The notes beneath the pieces were generated by a model. That model was not told the origin of the DNA. It saw only the letters and a list, made by a program, of their open reading frames with translations, and did no database searches. 64,000 nt of DNA, from assembly GCF_005405165.1 (NCBI RefSeq), contig NZ_BJDN01000008.1, forward strand, positions 32,622 through 96,621, in the 5' to 3' direction. Shown piece after piece: positions 45,912 through 55,841 of this stretch. Each line of letters begins with the position of its first letter. The stretch's first letter is position 1. A program made the position numbers and the translations under genes. Origin of the DNA: Loigolactobacillus binensis. GTDB taxonomy: Bacteria > Bacillota > Bacilli > Lactobacillales > Lactobacillaceae.

Positions 45912-45939
45912 AATTATAGTGATCACCAGCACTATAATT
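45912..45939. repeat. Inverted repeat in adhesin upstream region (3)
   Basis: AATTATAGTG (45912-45921), 8-base spacer, CACTATAATT (45930-45939); perfect 10-bp arms, each containing a -10-like hexamer. Confidence 0.8.
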
Positions 45940-46217
45940 AGCTTCTCCGCCATTATTCACCATTTTTTATGAGCAATTATTATTTCGGCAGAATACTAGT
46001 GTGGCGTGCAACTCATATAAGTTCAACGTTAATGCTTATAAAAGCTATTCGCTACTTGCAAATAAATGATTGTTCAAGTATTTCTTCATTAGTTTGTGAT
46101 ATTTTCGCTTACTTGATGTTCAATAGATTTAAGTAGTAACTTGCTTAACACTATTTGTGACACCCTGCGTCATTTAATTACGTTTAACAAAAATTTTACG
46201 TGAGTCCACACAACACT

Positions 46218-46251
46218 AAAAAAGCGACGAGCAGCTACTCATCGCTTTTTT
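46218..46251 (-). terminator. Terminator after queA
   Basis: AAAAAAGCGA-GAG and CTC-TCGCTTTTTT hairpin. It ends the repair/queA transcript before the adhesin region. Confidence 0.9.
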
Positions 46252-46255
46252 GGTC

Positions 46256-47290
46256 TTATTTAATAAACATCGCATCGCCGAAACTAAAGAAGCGATAACG
46301 CTCATCAATTGCATGTTGATAGGCATTTAAAATATTGTCCCGCCCAGTAAAGGCAGCGACTAACATCACTAAGGTTGACTTAGGTAAATGGAAATTCGTG
46401 ATGAAAGCATCAACGACTTGCCACTTATAACCCGGCTTAATGAAAATATCCGTCCAACCACTGTCAGGCTTGATCTCACCATTAAATTTAGTGCCAATTG
46501 TTTCCAATGTCCGAATTGAAGTTGTTCCAGTAGCAATGATTCGCCCACCGTTTTTACGAACTTCATTCAACTCCTCAGCCGCTTCTGGTGTCAGCCGATA
46601 AAATTCACTATGCATCTTATGATCATCAATATCATCTTCGTCGACTGGCCGGAAAGTACCCAAACCAACGTGTAAAGTCAAATAAATTAATTTTACACCC
46701 TTGGCTTCAGCCTTAGCCAATAACTCCTTGGTCCAGTGCAAACCGGCCGTTGGTGCCGCCGCCGAACCATTTTCCTTAGCGTAAACCGTTTGGTACATTT
46801 CTGGATCGTCTAATTTTTCTTTGATGTAAGGTGGTAACGGGGTCTCGCCTAACTGCTCCAAGATCTCCATAAAGATACCATCATAATGGAATTCGATCAT
46901 CCGACCGCCATGTTCTAATTCTTCAGTAACAGTCGCCTTTAATTGACCATCACCAAAAACAACCTCAGTCCCAACTTTGGCCCGCCGTGCCGGCTTCATC
47001 AAGGTCTCCCATTTGTCGCCTTCGGTATTATTTAATAGTAAAACTTCTTCATGGCCACCAGTGTCAGGCTTAACCCCATATAAACGCGCTGGCATCACAC
47101 GCGTATTATTCATAACGACCGCATCACCGGCGTGTAATTCATCTAAAATATCGTAGAAATGCTTATCTTGCAATGCGCCAGTTTTATGATCCAAAACTAA
47201 CATTCGCGAAGCATCCCGCTCTTTTAGCGGTGTTTGTGCAATTAATTCATGTGGTAAATCATAGTCAAAATCTGATAAAGACAATCCCAT
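46256..47290 (-). CDS. queA: S-adenosylmethionine:tRNA ribosyltransferase-isomerase
   Basis: Builds epoxyqueuosine from preQ1-modified tRNA using the ribosyl group of SAM. Family signatures: [63 protein letters not shown] and [12 protein letters not shown]. 344 residues. Upstream ribosome binding site lies in the repeated 16-mer (47303-47318). Follows ruvB after a 177-base gap rather than closely. Confidence 0.96.
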   Translation of the reverse strand: MGLSLSDFDYDLPHELIAQTPLKERDASRMLVLDHKTGALQDKHFYDILDELHAGDAVVMNNTRVMPARLYGVKPDTGGHEEVLLLNNTEGDKWETLMKPARRAKVGTEVVFGDGQLKATVTEELEHGGRMIEFHYDGIFMEILEQLGETPLPPYIKEKLDDPEMYQTVYAKENGSAAAPTAGLHWTKELLAKAEAKGVKLIYLTLHVGLGTFRPVDEDDIDDHKMHSEFYRLTPEAAEELNEVRKNGGRIIATGTTSIRTLETIGTKFNGEIKPDSGWTDIFIKPGYKWQVVDAFITNFHLPKSTLVMLVAAFTGRDNILNAYQHAIDERYRFFSFGDAMFIK

Positions 47291-47302
47291 TTTTGGTCAG
47301 GT

Positions 47303-47318
47303 TCCTTTCTACTTCACA
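47303..47318 (-). repeat. Repeated 16-mer with RBS, queA copy
   Basis: Minus strand TGTGAAGTAGAAAGGA, identical to 51860-51875 (mutL) and 54531-54546 (mutS). A degenerate fourth copy (AGTGAAGTAGAACC) lies at about 47412-47425 inside the same ruvB-queA gap, each with ACCTTAA upstream except the mutS copy. Confidence 0.85.
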
Positions 47319-47467
47319 ATTAAGGTGGACTAATTAGCCTAGTGCGCTAATTGGTCTTTGATGTTACGGACGATAACCATTCTTGTGGCAAAAACCATAC
47401 CGCAAGAAACATGGTTCTACTTCACTATTAAGGTAGACCCAATTAGCTAAACACACCAATTGATTTT

Positions 47468-48475
47468 TTATTTTTTAGCAAATGGTATCCCTAAATGCGC
47501 ATATGCTTGCGGCGTTACGACACGGCCGCGTGGAGTGCGCTTAAGAAAACCAATTTGTAATAAGTAAGGTTCGTACATTTCTTCGATCGTATCGGTTTCT
47601 TCACCGACATTGGCGGCGATCGTGCTTAAACCAACTGGGCCACCGTTATAATAATCGATCATTGCCCGCAGCAACTTTTGATCGACATAATCTAAGCCCC
47701 GGCCGTCCACTTGCAATAAACGCAACGCCTTTTCAACGATCGGTAAATCGATGGCCGATTGTTCAGCGACTTGGGCAAAATCACGGATCCGTTTCAATAA
47801 CCGGTTGGCCACTCGTGGCGTCCCCCGGGAACGTCGGGCAATTTCGTGCGCCCCTTCAGTGACGATGGTGGTATCAAAAATTGCGGCCGAGCGCTCAACG
47901 ATATCGGTTAGATCCTGTTCATTGTAATAGGCCATGTGCGCCACAATACCAAAACGATCACGTAATGGTGCCGACAATAAGCCTGCCCGCGTTGTCGCCC
48001 CAATCAAGGTAAACGGTGGCAACGGAAAATGTACAGGATGTGCCGTTGGTCCTTGCCCGATCACAATATCGACAAAAAAGTCCTCCATTGCTGAGTAAAG
48101 CATTTCTTCAACGATTTTAGGTAAACGATGAATTTCATCGATGAACAAGACATCGCCCGGCTGCAATTCGTTTAAAATCGCCACCAAATCACCGGGACGT
48201 TCAATTGCAGGGCCACTAGTTGTCCGAATATTAACTTGTAATTCATTGGCGATCACCATCGCTAACGTGGTCTTACCTAAGCCAGGTGGTCCGTAAAGTA
48301 ACACGTGATCCAAGGATTCTTCACGCTTTTGTGCAGCAGTAATATAAACTTGTAACTCGCTTTTAACTTTATCTTGACCGATATATTGACGCAGATACTG
48401 TGGTCGCAATGATTTTTCCATTCCGGCTTCACCTGCATCTGCCGTTTCGGGTGAAATTACACGATCATCTGCCAT
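47468..48475 (-). CDS. ruvB: Holliday junction branch migration helicase RuvB
   Basis: AAA+ motor of RuvAB. Walker [14 protein letters not shown], Walker [10 protein letters not shown], sensor [19 protein letters not shown] and arginine-finger region are present, with the C-terminal winged helix ([20 protein letters not shown]). ATG 48475 follows GGGAGG at 8 bases. 335 residues. Directly downstream of ruvA. Confidence 0.97.
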   Translation of the reverse strand: MADDRVISPETADAGEAGMEKSLRPQYLRQYIGQDKVKSELQVYITAAQKREESLDHVLLYGPPGLGKTTLAMVIANELQVNIRTTSGPAIERPGDLVAILNELQPGDVLFIDEIHRLPKIVEEMLYSAMEDFFVDIVIGQGPTAHPVHFPLPPFTLIGATTRAGLLSAPLRDRFGIVAHMAYYNEQDLTDIVERSAAIFDTTIVTEGAHEIARRSRGTPRVANRLLKRIRDFAQVAEQSAIDLPIVEKALRLLQVDGRGLDYVDQKLLRAMIDYYNGGPVGLSTIAANVGEETDTIEEMYEPYLLQIGFLKRTPRGRVVTPQAYAHLGIPFAKK

Positions 48476-48535
48476 TGATACGCCTCCCATCCATAAGATT
48501 TCTCAATCAAATTTCGCTAAATTTAGATATAACTG

Positions 48536-49147
48536 CTAACGTTTCATTAATAAACGTAACGCTTCACTTAAATAAGCATCCGTACTATCCGCAGTGAATT
48601 CTTTTAATGCCGGTCTGATCCGCTTGATCTCAGTTGCTTTATAGCCTAAAGCTTGCAAAGCGGCCAAGCTTTCAGTCAAATAATCATTGCCTTCATCAGC
48701 TGGTAATTCGATTTGTTGTTGACCAGCCAACGTCCCCGTCGTTGCGAGATCACCGAGCTTACCCTTGAGATCCAACGCAATTTGCTGGGCCGTTTTCTTA
48801 CCGACACCAGGAAACTTAGTTAAATAGCCGATATCATCGCCTTGAATAGCGTTGATCAACCCAGCGTGGTCGTTATTTGCTAAAATCGCCAATGCAGACT
48901 TCGGTCCGATTCCGGAAACCTTTAATAATTTTTCGAATAGTTGCTTTTCAGCTAGGCTAGTAAAACCAAACAAAGTCATATCGTTATCCCGAATCGCTTG
49001 AAAAACATAGACCTTCTGTGGCTTCGTCGTGGACACCTGTAAACGAAACGGATTAGCTAGTTGCAATTTGTAGCCAACTCCAGCCACTTCTAGCACAATA
49101 TAAAACGGACTAACGTAGGTCACCAGACCGACTAAGTATTCATACAT
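48536..49147 (-). CDS. ruvA: Holliday junction-binding protein RuvA
   Basis: Tetrameric junction-binding partner of RuvB. Starts [21 protein letters not shown]; helix-hairpin-helix motifs [16 protein letters not shown] and [23 protein letters not shown] are intact. 203 residues. ATG 49147 matches homologues; a GTG at 49156 lies too close to GGAG. The ribosome binding site is part of a 20-mer also found in the kimA-like leader. Confidence 0.95.
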   Translation of the reverse strand: MYEYLVGLVTYVSPFYIVLEVAGVGYKLQLANPFRLQVSTTKPQKVYVFQAIRDNDMTLFGFTSLAEKQLFEKLLKVSGIGPKSALAILANNDHAGLINAIQGDDIGYLTKFPGVGKKTAQQIALDLKGKLGDLATTGTLAGQQQIELPADEGNDYLTESLAALQALGYKATEIKRIRPALKEFTADSTDAYLSEALRLLMKR

Positions 49148-49151
49148 CTCT

Positions 49152-49171
49152 TTCACGACTCCAAATCATTT
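49152..49171 (-). repeat. 20-mer shared with kimA-like leader (ruvA copy)
   Basis: Identical over 20 bases to 57766-57785. On the minus strand it reads AAATGATTTGGAGTCGTGAA and contains the GGAG used by ruvA. Confidence 0.85.
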
Positions 49172-49177
49172 CAAATG

Positions 49178-49198
49178 AGTACATCTGTTCGTATTGTA
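49178..49198 (-). promoter_or_regulatory. Candidate ruvA promoter with LexA (SOS) box
   Basis: Minus-strand TACAAT (49193-49198) preceded by TGG (extended -10). CGAACAGATGTACT follows at 49178-49191 and matches the Gram-positive LexA box CGAACATATGTTCG at 11 of 14 positions, with a perfect left half. ruvAB is LexA-controlled in B. subtilis. Confidence 0.6.
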
Positions 49199-49349
49199 CC
49201 ATACTTGGCCAGCACCAGTTGCAGAAAAAATACTGCGCACAACCAGCTCAACAAAAATAGATTATACCACTCCCAAGAATCTACGCGCAGAAAAATAAGC
49301 TCAAACCGATAACAACCAGTTCAAACTTACTTGATCAGTTAAATAAAGA

Positions 49350-49919
49350 TCAATTCAAAAATAGCTCATCGCCAGCTAAGAACTGACTAACAACACTAAG
49401 CGGTAAGCCCATCACATTATAATAATCACCGGCAATCGCTTTGATCAACAAGCCGCCATAGCCTTGAATACCATAGGCACCGGCTTTATCGCGGTACTCA
49501 CCGGTCGATAAGTAGCGCTCAATTTGATGCGGTGTCAGTGGTAAAAAAGTCACATCGGTACGCACGACTTGCTGCAAAACAGGTTGCTGGGGCCGTTTCA
49601 ACCAGACAGCCGTATAAACTTGATGGGTCTGATCCTGCAGTAAATTTAGGGTTGTCCGCGCCGCTGCCAGTGACTTAGGTTTACCAAAAATCTGCTCACG
49701 AAAACTGACCACCGTATCTGCACTTAAAACCGTTGCTGTAGGCTGCTGCGCAAAGACTGCATTCCCTTTACGTGCCGCTAATGTTTGAACGTGTTGTGCC
49801 GGCGTTAACGGTTCAGTGATGTGCTCGGAAACTTGTGCCGGAATACTCACAAAATCAGTGGTGATTTGCTGCAATAATTCCTGTCGCCGCGGTGAACTAG
49901 ATGCAAGGATCAAACTCAT
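49350..49919 (-). CDS. maf: Maf-family nucleotide pyrophosphatase
   Basis: House-cleaning dTTP/UTP-type pyrophosphatase; older name septum formation inhibitor. [33 protein letters not shown] and [15 protein letters not shown] are the family motifs. 189 residues. Its ATGA start overlaps the mutL stop by 4 bases, so it is coupled to the mismatch-repair genes. A 200-base gap with a new promoter precedes ruvA downstream. Confidence 0.95.
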   Translation of the reverse strand: MSLILASSSPRRQELLQQITTDFVSIPAQVSEHITEPLTPAQHVQTLAARKGNAVFAQQPTATVLSADTVVSFREQIFGKPKSLAAARTTLNLLQDQTHQVYTAVWLKRPQQPVLQQVVRTDVTFLPLTPHQIERYLSTGEYRDKAGAYGIQGYGGLLIKAIAGDYYNVMGLPLSVVSQFLAGDELFLN

Positions 49920-51850
49920 GCCATTTCCCCCCGTAAACTTGTATGACTTTCCTGAATCCGCCGGAACATTTTCTCCAAGTCTTTACCACTGAAATGAACC
50001 AGCACCGGCCGACCATGGGGGCAGTTAAATGGATTCTCGCATTCCGGCAAACGCTGCAATAAAGCCTTAGCCTGCTGATCATCCAAATGATGATTTGCTT
50101 TGATCGCCCGTTTACAGCTCATCATAATCGCCGTCTGCTCGCGGAATTTAGCGACGGTGATTTTTTGATCGTTTAAAATATAATCGATCATTTCACGAAT
50201 CGTATCTTCTTCCTGACCAGCTTTAAACCAAGTTGGATGGCTGCGCACCACGAAACTATTTTGCCCAAAGGCTTCTAAATTCAAACCCAGTTGTTGCAGT
50301 AATTCCGCGTGATCGCGCAATCGAATGGCGTCACTAGCGGGGTAATCCAGTACCAGTGGCACTAACAGGCTTTGTTGATCTGTGCTGACCTTGCCGATCT
50401 CTTTGCGATAATATTCATAATTGACCCGCTCCTGAGCCGCGTGCTGATCAACAATATAAAACCCATCTTCACCCTGAGCTAGCAAATAAGTGCCGTGCAT
50501 TTGCCCAATATAGTCTAAATGAGGAAAACGTTGAACTGGTGGCGCTGGCTGTTCCAACGGCGTCACCGCTGCCGTTGTTCCTAGCGCCGGACCGACCTGT
50601 TCGTTTTGGTACTTCGTATCCCACGCTGCTAAATCAGCCGAATCAGCAAAATTAGTGACTGTTTCGGTGGTGGCAATTGCTGGCTCACTGGCTAACTGTT
50701 CAGCAATTTGGGCTGTTGATTCTGGTTCAGCTGCTGTACTGGCCTCAGTTGTCGCCGAGTATGTTTGCGGCCATTTGGTGCTTGCCGCATTTAACGCTAT
50801 TTGCAGTTGATCTGCTTTAGGTGTTGATCGTGAATTTAAATTCTCGTTGGCATCGGGAATCAAATTTTCACTGGCGATCCGCGCGTAAATTGTTTTGCGA
50901 ATCAACTCGCCAAGCTCATCTTCCTTACTTAAGCGCACCTCTTGCTTGGCCGGATGAACGTTGACATCAACTAGTAACGGATCCATCTCAATGGCTAAAA
51001 CGATCAACGGAAAACGGCCAACCATTAACTTAGAACCATAGCCGGCAATGATTGCCTTATTTAACTGGAAATTTTTGATGTAGCGGCCATTGATCAGCAC
51101 CGTAATGTAACGCCGTGATGAACGGGTCAATTCCGGTAAAGAAATAAAGCCATGTAAGCGAAAATCAAGGTCTTCGGCAGTGAGCGCCAACATTTTTTTA
51201 GCATTATTAACACCATAAATGCCGGCGATCGTTTGCTGCAATTGGCCGTTGCCAGCGGTGCGCACTAGCATATTACCACTATGACTTAAAGAGAAGGCCA
51301 CTTCGGGATGACTTAGGGCCAGCCGATTGACGATATCCCCAATATTCGCCAGTTCTGTGTTCGGTGATTTAATATATTTCAGTCGTGCTGGTGTATTAAA
51401 AAACAGATCACTGACAGTGACCGTCGTTCCTTGACGAACAGCGCTGGCTTTTTCTTCAACCAACTTACCACCGCGAAAGTGAACCCGCCGCCCAACCTCA
51501 TTGCCGGTAGAAGTTTCTAGGATCATATCGGCAACAGACGCAATACTAGGTAAGGCTTCACCACGAAAACCAAGTGAGCGCACTTTGAATAAGTCCGCAC
51601 GGTCATGGATCTTACTTGTCGCGTGGCGCTTAAAGGCATTCAACACATCCTCAGCAGCGATGCCGTCCCCATTATCAATCACTTGAATTTCTTTTAAACC
51701 GGCTTCCGCAACCATAATATCAATTTGGGTACTGTGCGCATCTAATGCGTTTTCAACTAATTCTTTAACGACTGAAGCCGGCCGCTCAATCACTTCACCA
51801 GCAGCGATCTGATTGGCCAATACTTCAGCTAATTCATGGATCTTCGCCAT
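49916..51850 (-). CDS. mutL: DNA mismatch repair protein MutL
   Basis: GHKL ATPase: [55 protein letters not shown]. The C-terminal domain has the endonuclease motif [12 protein letters not shown] with its zinc-site partners ([14 protein letters not shown]), so this MutL should nick DNA as in methyl-independent repair. The linker (about 335-430) is Ala/Thr/Glu-rich. 644 residues. ATG 51850 follows the shared AGAAAGGAG sequence. Confidence 0.97.
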   Translation of the reverse strand: MAKIHELAEVLANQIAAGEVIERPASVVKELVENALDAHSTQIDIMVAEAGLKEIQVIDNGDGIAAEDVLNAFKRHATSKIHDRADLFKVRSLGFRGEALPSIASVADMILETSTGNEVGRRVHFRGGKLVEEKASAVRQGTTVTVSDLFFNTPARLKYIKSPNTELANIGDIVNRLALSHPEVAFSLSHSGNMLVRTAGNGQLQQTIAGIYGVNNAKKMLALTAEDLDFRLHGFISLPELTRSSRRYITVLINGRYIKNFQLNKAIIAGYGSKLMVGRFPLIVLAIEMDPLLVDVNVHPAKQEVRLSKEDELGELIRKTIYARIASENLIPDANENLNSRSTPKADQLQIALNAASTKWPQTYSATTEASTAAEPESTAQIAEQLASEPAIATTETVTNFADSADLAAWDTKYQNEQVGPALGTTAAVTPLEQPAPPVQRFPHLDYIGQMHGTYLLAQGEDGFYIVDQHAAQERVNYEYYRKEIGKVSTDQQSLLVPLVLDYPASDAIRLRDHAELLQQLGLNLEAFGQNSFVVRSHPTWFKAGQEEDTIREMIDYILNDQKITVAKFREQTAIMMSCKRAIKANHHLDDQQAKALLQRLPECENPFNCPHGRPVLVHFSGKDLEKMFRRIQESHTSLRGEMA

Positions 51851-51859
51851 CGAGTTAAC

Positions 51860-51875
51860 TCCTTTCTACTTCACA
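51860..51875 (-). repeat. Repeated 16-mer with RBS, mutL copy
   Basis: Exact TGTGAAGTAGAAAGGA on the minus strand in the 36-base mutS-mutL gap, preceded by ACCTTAAC. Confidence 0.85.
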
Positions 51876-51886
51876 GTTAAGGTCGT

Positions 51887-54520
51887 TTATAACCGCTTTT
51901 GCCACTTGTACAGTGTATTCATGACCTCCATCGGCGTCATGCTCATCAAATTCAATTCTTTAAGTTCATCTAACACTTTCAGTTCAGACTTAGAAACATT
52001 GCTTTCTTGGTAATCAAATAAGGCCAATTGCTCATCCGTTTCACTAGGTACTGGTGTTTCGGCAACTTGTTCTACGGGTGCTGCCGTACTTGCAGCCGTT
52101 ACTTCAGCAGTAGTTGGTGCTGCAACTGTTGCTGCCTTACTTTGGGTCTCAAGACCAGCTAAAATCGTCGTTGCTCGTGAAAGCAAACTATCCGGCAATC
52201 CTGCTAGTTTTGCCACATGAATTCCGTAAGACTTGTCGGCGGCACCGGTCATCATTTTATGCAAAAAAACTAACGTCCCGTTTTCTTCCACTGCCCCGAC
52301 ATGCACATTACGTAAATGCGGTAAATCGGTGTCTAAAGCGGTTAACTCATGATAATGGGTCGAGAACAATGTTTTAGCGTGAACATGATCATGAAGATAC
52401 TCGATGATTGCTTGGGCTAAAGCCATGCCGTCATAGGTTGCTGTTCCGCGACCAATCTCATCAAATAGAATCAAGCTATTCTCCGTTGCGTGCGCTAAGG
52501 CGGTGTTAGATTCCATCATTTCGACCATAAACGTACTTTGACCGGAAATCAAATCATCCGCCGCGCCGATTCGAGTAAAAATTTGATCAAAAATCGGCAA
52601 GGTGGCTTTAGTCGCAGGAATAAAACAGCCGATCTGTGCCATGATCACGGTTAAGGCCAATTGCCGCATATAAGTACTTTTCCCGGACATATTCGGTCCA
52701 GTGATCAATAAAATGGTATTGTCCTTGTTCATCTGCACATCATTGGGAATATACTTCTGCTCGCCTAACACTTTTTCAACAACTGGATGACGGCCTGCAA
52801 CAATTTCCAAATCATGATTTTTAGTCAAAGTCGGCCGCACATAATGATAAGTTTCGCTAACTACAGCAAAGCTTTGAAGCACATCTAGTGCAGCAACACC
52901 TTTGGCGAGCCGTTGCAACCGATGGATCTGTTGCTTCACTTGCTCACGCACAGCGGTAAATAAATCGTATTCCAAGGCCGTTGATTTCTCCTGTGCTTCC
53001 AAGATCAAGGTTTCTTTTTCCTTTAATTCCGGCGTACTGAACCGCTCAGCATTGGTTAAAGTTTGCTTGCGCTCGTAACGATCTTCAGGTAAAGCGGCTA
53101 AATTAGCTTTAGTGACTTCAATGTAATAACCAAATACGCGATTAAAGCCAATTTTTAAGGTATGGATACCAGTGGCCGTACGCTCCTTGGCCTGTAACTC
53201 CGCGATCCATTGCTTACCGTTTGTCATTGCATCCCGATAATCGTCTAGTTGCTGATTATAATGCGGTTTGATCACATTCCCATCTTTGATCGATAAAGGT
53301 GGCTCGTCATTGACCGCCTGAGTGATCAAATCAGCTACATCGCTCACCGGATCAAGATGATCGATCACATCATCAAATGTGCCGTCATTAATGTCAGTTA
53401 AGATCGCCTTTAATTTCGGAATCTGTAACAATGAAGTCTTCAACTGGATCAAATCACGACCATTGACATTGCCAAAAGCAACCCGCCCGGCTAAACGTTC
53501 CAGATCATACACTTTAGTCAATTCATCTTGCAAACTGGAACGCTCAAAGAAATGATCCATTAGGCTGGCTACTTTGTCTTGCCGTTGCTTGATCTGTGCG
53601 CCATTGATCAACGGTCGATCTAGCCATTGTTTCAACAAACGCCCACCCATAGCTGTTTTAGTCGAATCCAACAGCCATAATAAAGTACCACTACGTTGGC
53701 CAGTACGGATCGAAGTGGTTAATTCCAAGTTATTTTTTGCGTAATGATCCATTTTTAGAAATTCAGAAGGCTCATACTCTTCCGCAACTTGTAAATGAGC
53801 TAAACTACGCTTCTGCGTCACTGTTAAATACATTAATAACTGTTCAACCACTTTAACTTCAGTCAAATCAGCTAATCCTTGCGTAACAAAAGATAACTCC
53901 GCTCGTGCATCAACCTGATCCTGATACGAAATCAACACGCCTAATTTAGTCAAATTAGTTAAAATTTGTGGTGCAACATCATGATTAGCAACTAATTCTT
54001 TAGTCCGTAGGCTCATCACTTCATTGATCACCGCATCGGTACCGGTCAAGCGACTGACCTTTAATTCACCAGTCGATAAATCGGTGTAGGCAAACCCGTA
54101 TTGTCCCTTTTTAACTTCTACCAAAGCAGTCAAGTAATTATTGCTTTTAGCCGTTGCCGCTTTTTGCTCCATGATCGTCCCTGGTGTCACCAACTGGATC
54201 ACTTCACGCTTGACCATACCGACTGCTGTTCGGGGATCTTCAACTTGCTCACAAATTGCGACTTTATAGCCTTTATCAACTAAAATATCAATATAGTTTT
54301 GGGCCGCATGATGGGGTACGCCGCACATTGGAATCGGATCCGTGGCACTTTTATTGCGTGCCGTCAAAGTTAATTCTAATAATTGTGCGCCTTTGATTGC
54401 ATCGTCATAAAACAACTCATAAAAATCACCGATCCGGTAAAATAAAAACGCATCAGGATAATTCTTCTTGATTGCGTTATATTGGGCCATCATCGGTGTT
54501 TCTTTAGTCTTTTGTGGCAC
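51887..54520 (-). CDS. mutS: DNA mismatch repair protein MutS
   Basis: Recognises mismatches. Phe-X-Glu reader in [14 protein letters not shown], Walker [16 protein letters not shown], Walker [16 protein letters not shown], and the C-terminal clamp/MutL region. GTG at 54520 gives [11 protein letters not shown] as in homologues, with AAGGA upstream in the shared 16-mer. 877 residues. The stretch about 800-850 is Ala/Thr/Glu-rich and likely disordered. Confidence 0.97.
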   Translation of the reverse strand: MPQKTKETPMMAQYNAIKKNYPDAFLFYRIGDFYELFYDDAIKGAQLLELTLTARNKSATDPIPMCGVPHHAAQNYIDILVDKGYKVAICEQVEDPRTAVGMVKREVIQLVTPGTIMEQKAATAKSNNYLTALVEVKKGQYGFAYTDLSTGELKVSRLTGTDAVINEVMSLRTKELVANHDVAPQILTNLTKLGVLISYQDQVDARAELSFVTQGLADLTEVKVVEQLLMYLTVTQKRSLAHLQVAEEYEPSEFLKMDHYAKNNLELTTSIRTGQRSGTLLWLLDSTKTAMGGRLLKQWLDRPLINGAQIKQRQDKVASLMDHFFERSSLQDELTKVYDLERLAGRVAFGNVNGRDLIQLKTSLLQIPKLKAILTDINDGTFDDVIDHLDPVSDVADLITQAVNDEPPLSIKDGNVIKPHYNQQLDDYRDAMTNGKQWIAELQAKERTATGIHTLKIGFNRVFGYYIEVTKANLAALPEDRYERKQTLTNAERFSTPELKEKETLILEAQEKSTALEYDLFTAVREQVKQQIHRLQRLAKGVAALDVLQSFAVVSETYHYVRPTLTKNHDLEIVAGRHPVVEKVLGEQKYIPNDVQMNKDNTILLITGPNMSGKSTYMRQLALTVIMAQIGCFIPATKATLPIFDQIFTRIGAADDLISGQSTFMVEMMESNTALAHATENSLILFDEIGRGTATYDGMALAQAIIEYLHDHVHAKTLFSTHYHELTALDTDLPHLRNVHVGAVEENGTLVFLHKMMTGAADKSYGIHVAKLAGLPDSLLSRATTILAGLETQSKAATVAAPTTAEVTAASTAAPVEQVAETPVPSETDEQLALFDYQESNVSKSELKVLDELKELNLMSMTPMEVMNTLYKWQKRL

Positions 54521-54530
54521 GTTAACTTCT

Positions 54531-54546
54531 TCCTTTCTACTTCACA
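54531..54546 (-). repeat. Repeated 16-mer with RBS, mutS copy
   Basis: Exact TGTGAAGTAGAAAGGA on the minus strand, filling most of the 35-base gap between the ricA-like gene and mutS. Confidence 0.85.
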
Positions 54547-54555
54547 AACATCGGT

Positions 54556-54924
54556 CTACCGTTTTGGCACCAACTGATCAATCTGTCGTTGAAGTTCACC
54601 AGTGACCATTTCCAAGGTAGCATTAGCGTCAAATAAAGCATCGCGATAGGCAACCGTTAACGGCTGTTGATCTAAAGTCGCTTTTAACCGATCCGCCTGT
54701 TGCTCAGCTTGTACTGTAGCTTTAGGCTTATGGTAATGTTGATCATTGACGATCGACTTTTGCGCCTGTTCCAGATTCTGTTGTAATTGCTTTAACGATT
54801 GATTATGCTTCACTTGTCGCGCAATGACTTGGTAGTGTTGCACCGTTTCATCATTTTGCAGTAATTGACATAGCTTAGCCAATGCCGCTTGACTGTTTGC
54901 ATCTAACTTAGCTTTTGTTGCCAT
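54556..54924 (-). CDS. YlbF/YmcA (RicA/RicF)-family protein
   Basis: 122 residues, almost wholly helical and charged (QLLQNDETVQHYQVIARQVKHN; QQADRLKATLDQQPLTVAYRDAL; LEMVTGELQRQIDQLVPKR), the YlbF/YmcA pattern. In B. subtilis the RicA-RicF-RicT complex steers RNase Y mRNA processing and development, and ymcA lies near mutS as here. Assignment to RicA rather than RicF rests on context. Confidence 0.8.
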   Translation of the reverse strand: MATKAKLDANSQAALAKLCQLLQNDETVQHYQVIARQVKHNQSLKQLQQNLEQAQKSIVNDQHYHKPKATVQAEQQADRLKATLDQQPLTVAYRDALFDANATLEMVTGELQRQIDQLVPKR

Positions 54925-54933
54925 CTACTCACC

Positions 54934-55743
54934 TCAAGCATCAAAATCAAAGGGGTTGTCTGCGTTGATTTTAACGGGCTCAATTTTGCGTGCCCGACCA
55001 GTTGTTTCATCTAGGTCAACAAAACAGCCACCAAGCACACCACGTCCATCTTCTTTAACTTCATAACGGGTTGGTAATTGGGTTAAAAAGCGTTCAATAC
55101 TTTTTTCTGGCTTGACTCCTAAAATCGCGTCATAGGCCCCGGTCATCCCCGCATCAGTCAAATAGGCCGTCCCCTGTGGTAGAACCCGAGCATCATTGGT
55201 TTGCACGTGGGTATGGGTCCCAACAACTGCAGAAACCTGGCCGTCTAAATACCAGGCCAAAGCTTCTTTTTCCGCAGTAGTTTCGGCGTGAAAATCGATA
55301 AAGACTAAATCGGTTTGGCGATGAATTTCGGCTAATAATTCATCTGCTTTATAAAAAGGATTATCCAACGACTGTGCCATTAGCGCATTTCCCTGTAAAT
55401 TGATCACCGCTAGCTTCAACTGGTTGACCTGAACATAAACATAACCATGACCTGGCGTCGTTTTAACCGGAAAATTAGCCGGCCGCACCAATTTTTTAGC
55501 AGTATCAATAAAATCATAAATATCGCGATTATCCCAAACATGATTGCCCATCGTGATCACATCAGCACCAGCTTGTAAGAACTCCTTATAGATCTTACCA
55601 GTAATACCCCGACCACCAGCCGCATTTTCGCCATTAACAATAGTCACTTGTGGCCGATAACGCCCCTTTAACTGGGGTAAATAAGTTGCCAGCATATCGC
55701 GACCGCGTGAACCCATAACGTCCCCAACAAATAAAATCCGCAT
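54934..55743 (-). CDS. ymdB: YmdB-family metallophosphoesterase
   Basis: Two-metal phosphodiesterase; B. subtilis YmdB acts on 2',3'-cyclic nucleotides and influences biofilm and sporulation decisions. Metal-site motifs RILFVGDVMGSRGRD, VNGENAAGGRG, ITMGNHVWDN, DFHAETTAEKEA and VGTHTHVQTND are all intact. 269 residues. First gene of the ymdB-ricA-mutS-mutL-maf unit. Confidence 0.94.
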   Translation of the reverse strand: MRILFVGDVMGSRGRDMLATYLPQLKGRYRPQVTIVNGENAAGGRGITGKIYKEFLQAGADVITMGNHVWDNRDIYDFIDTAKKLVRPANFPVKTTPGHGYVYVQVNQLKLAVINLQGNALMAQSLDNPFYKADELLAEIHRQTDLVFIDFHAETTAEKEALAWYLDGQVSAVVGTHTHVQTNDARVLPQGTAYLTDAGMTGAYDAILGVKPEKSIERFLTQLPTRYEVKEDGRGVLGGCFVDLDETTGRARKIEPVKINADNPFDFDA

Positions 55744-55773
55744 GTGTCTCCTCTTTTCCAGAAAGTTAGCTAT

Positions 55774-55802
55774 ATTGTACCATTTTTCGCTTGATCGACC
55801 AA
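55774..55802 (-). promoter_or_regulatory. Promoter of ymdB-ricA-mutS-mutL-maf unit
   Basis: Minus-strand TTGGTC (55797-55802), 17-base spacer ending TGG, TACAAT (55774-55779). The -35 overlaps the end of the kimA-like terminator. Confidence 0.75.
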
Positions 55803-55833
55803 AAAAAGGTTGTTGTGACTAAGCCACACCAAC
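55800..55833 (-). terminator. Terminator after kimA-like gene
   Basis: GGTTG-TGTG and CACA-CAACC hairpin (55807-55833) followed by T7 on the minus strand. Confidence 0.88.
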
Positions 55834-55841
55834 CTCACTGG

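Larger units (their letters stand above)
45491..46217. other. Long AT-rich gap upstream of the adhesin gene
   Basis: About 730 bases with no supportable gene. It holds three inverted repeats (45605-45628, 45784-45815, 45912-45939) and presumably the adhesin promoter; several AT-rich -10 candidates exist, none convincing. Confidence 0.7.
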
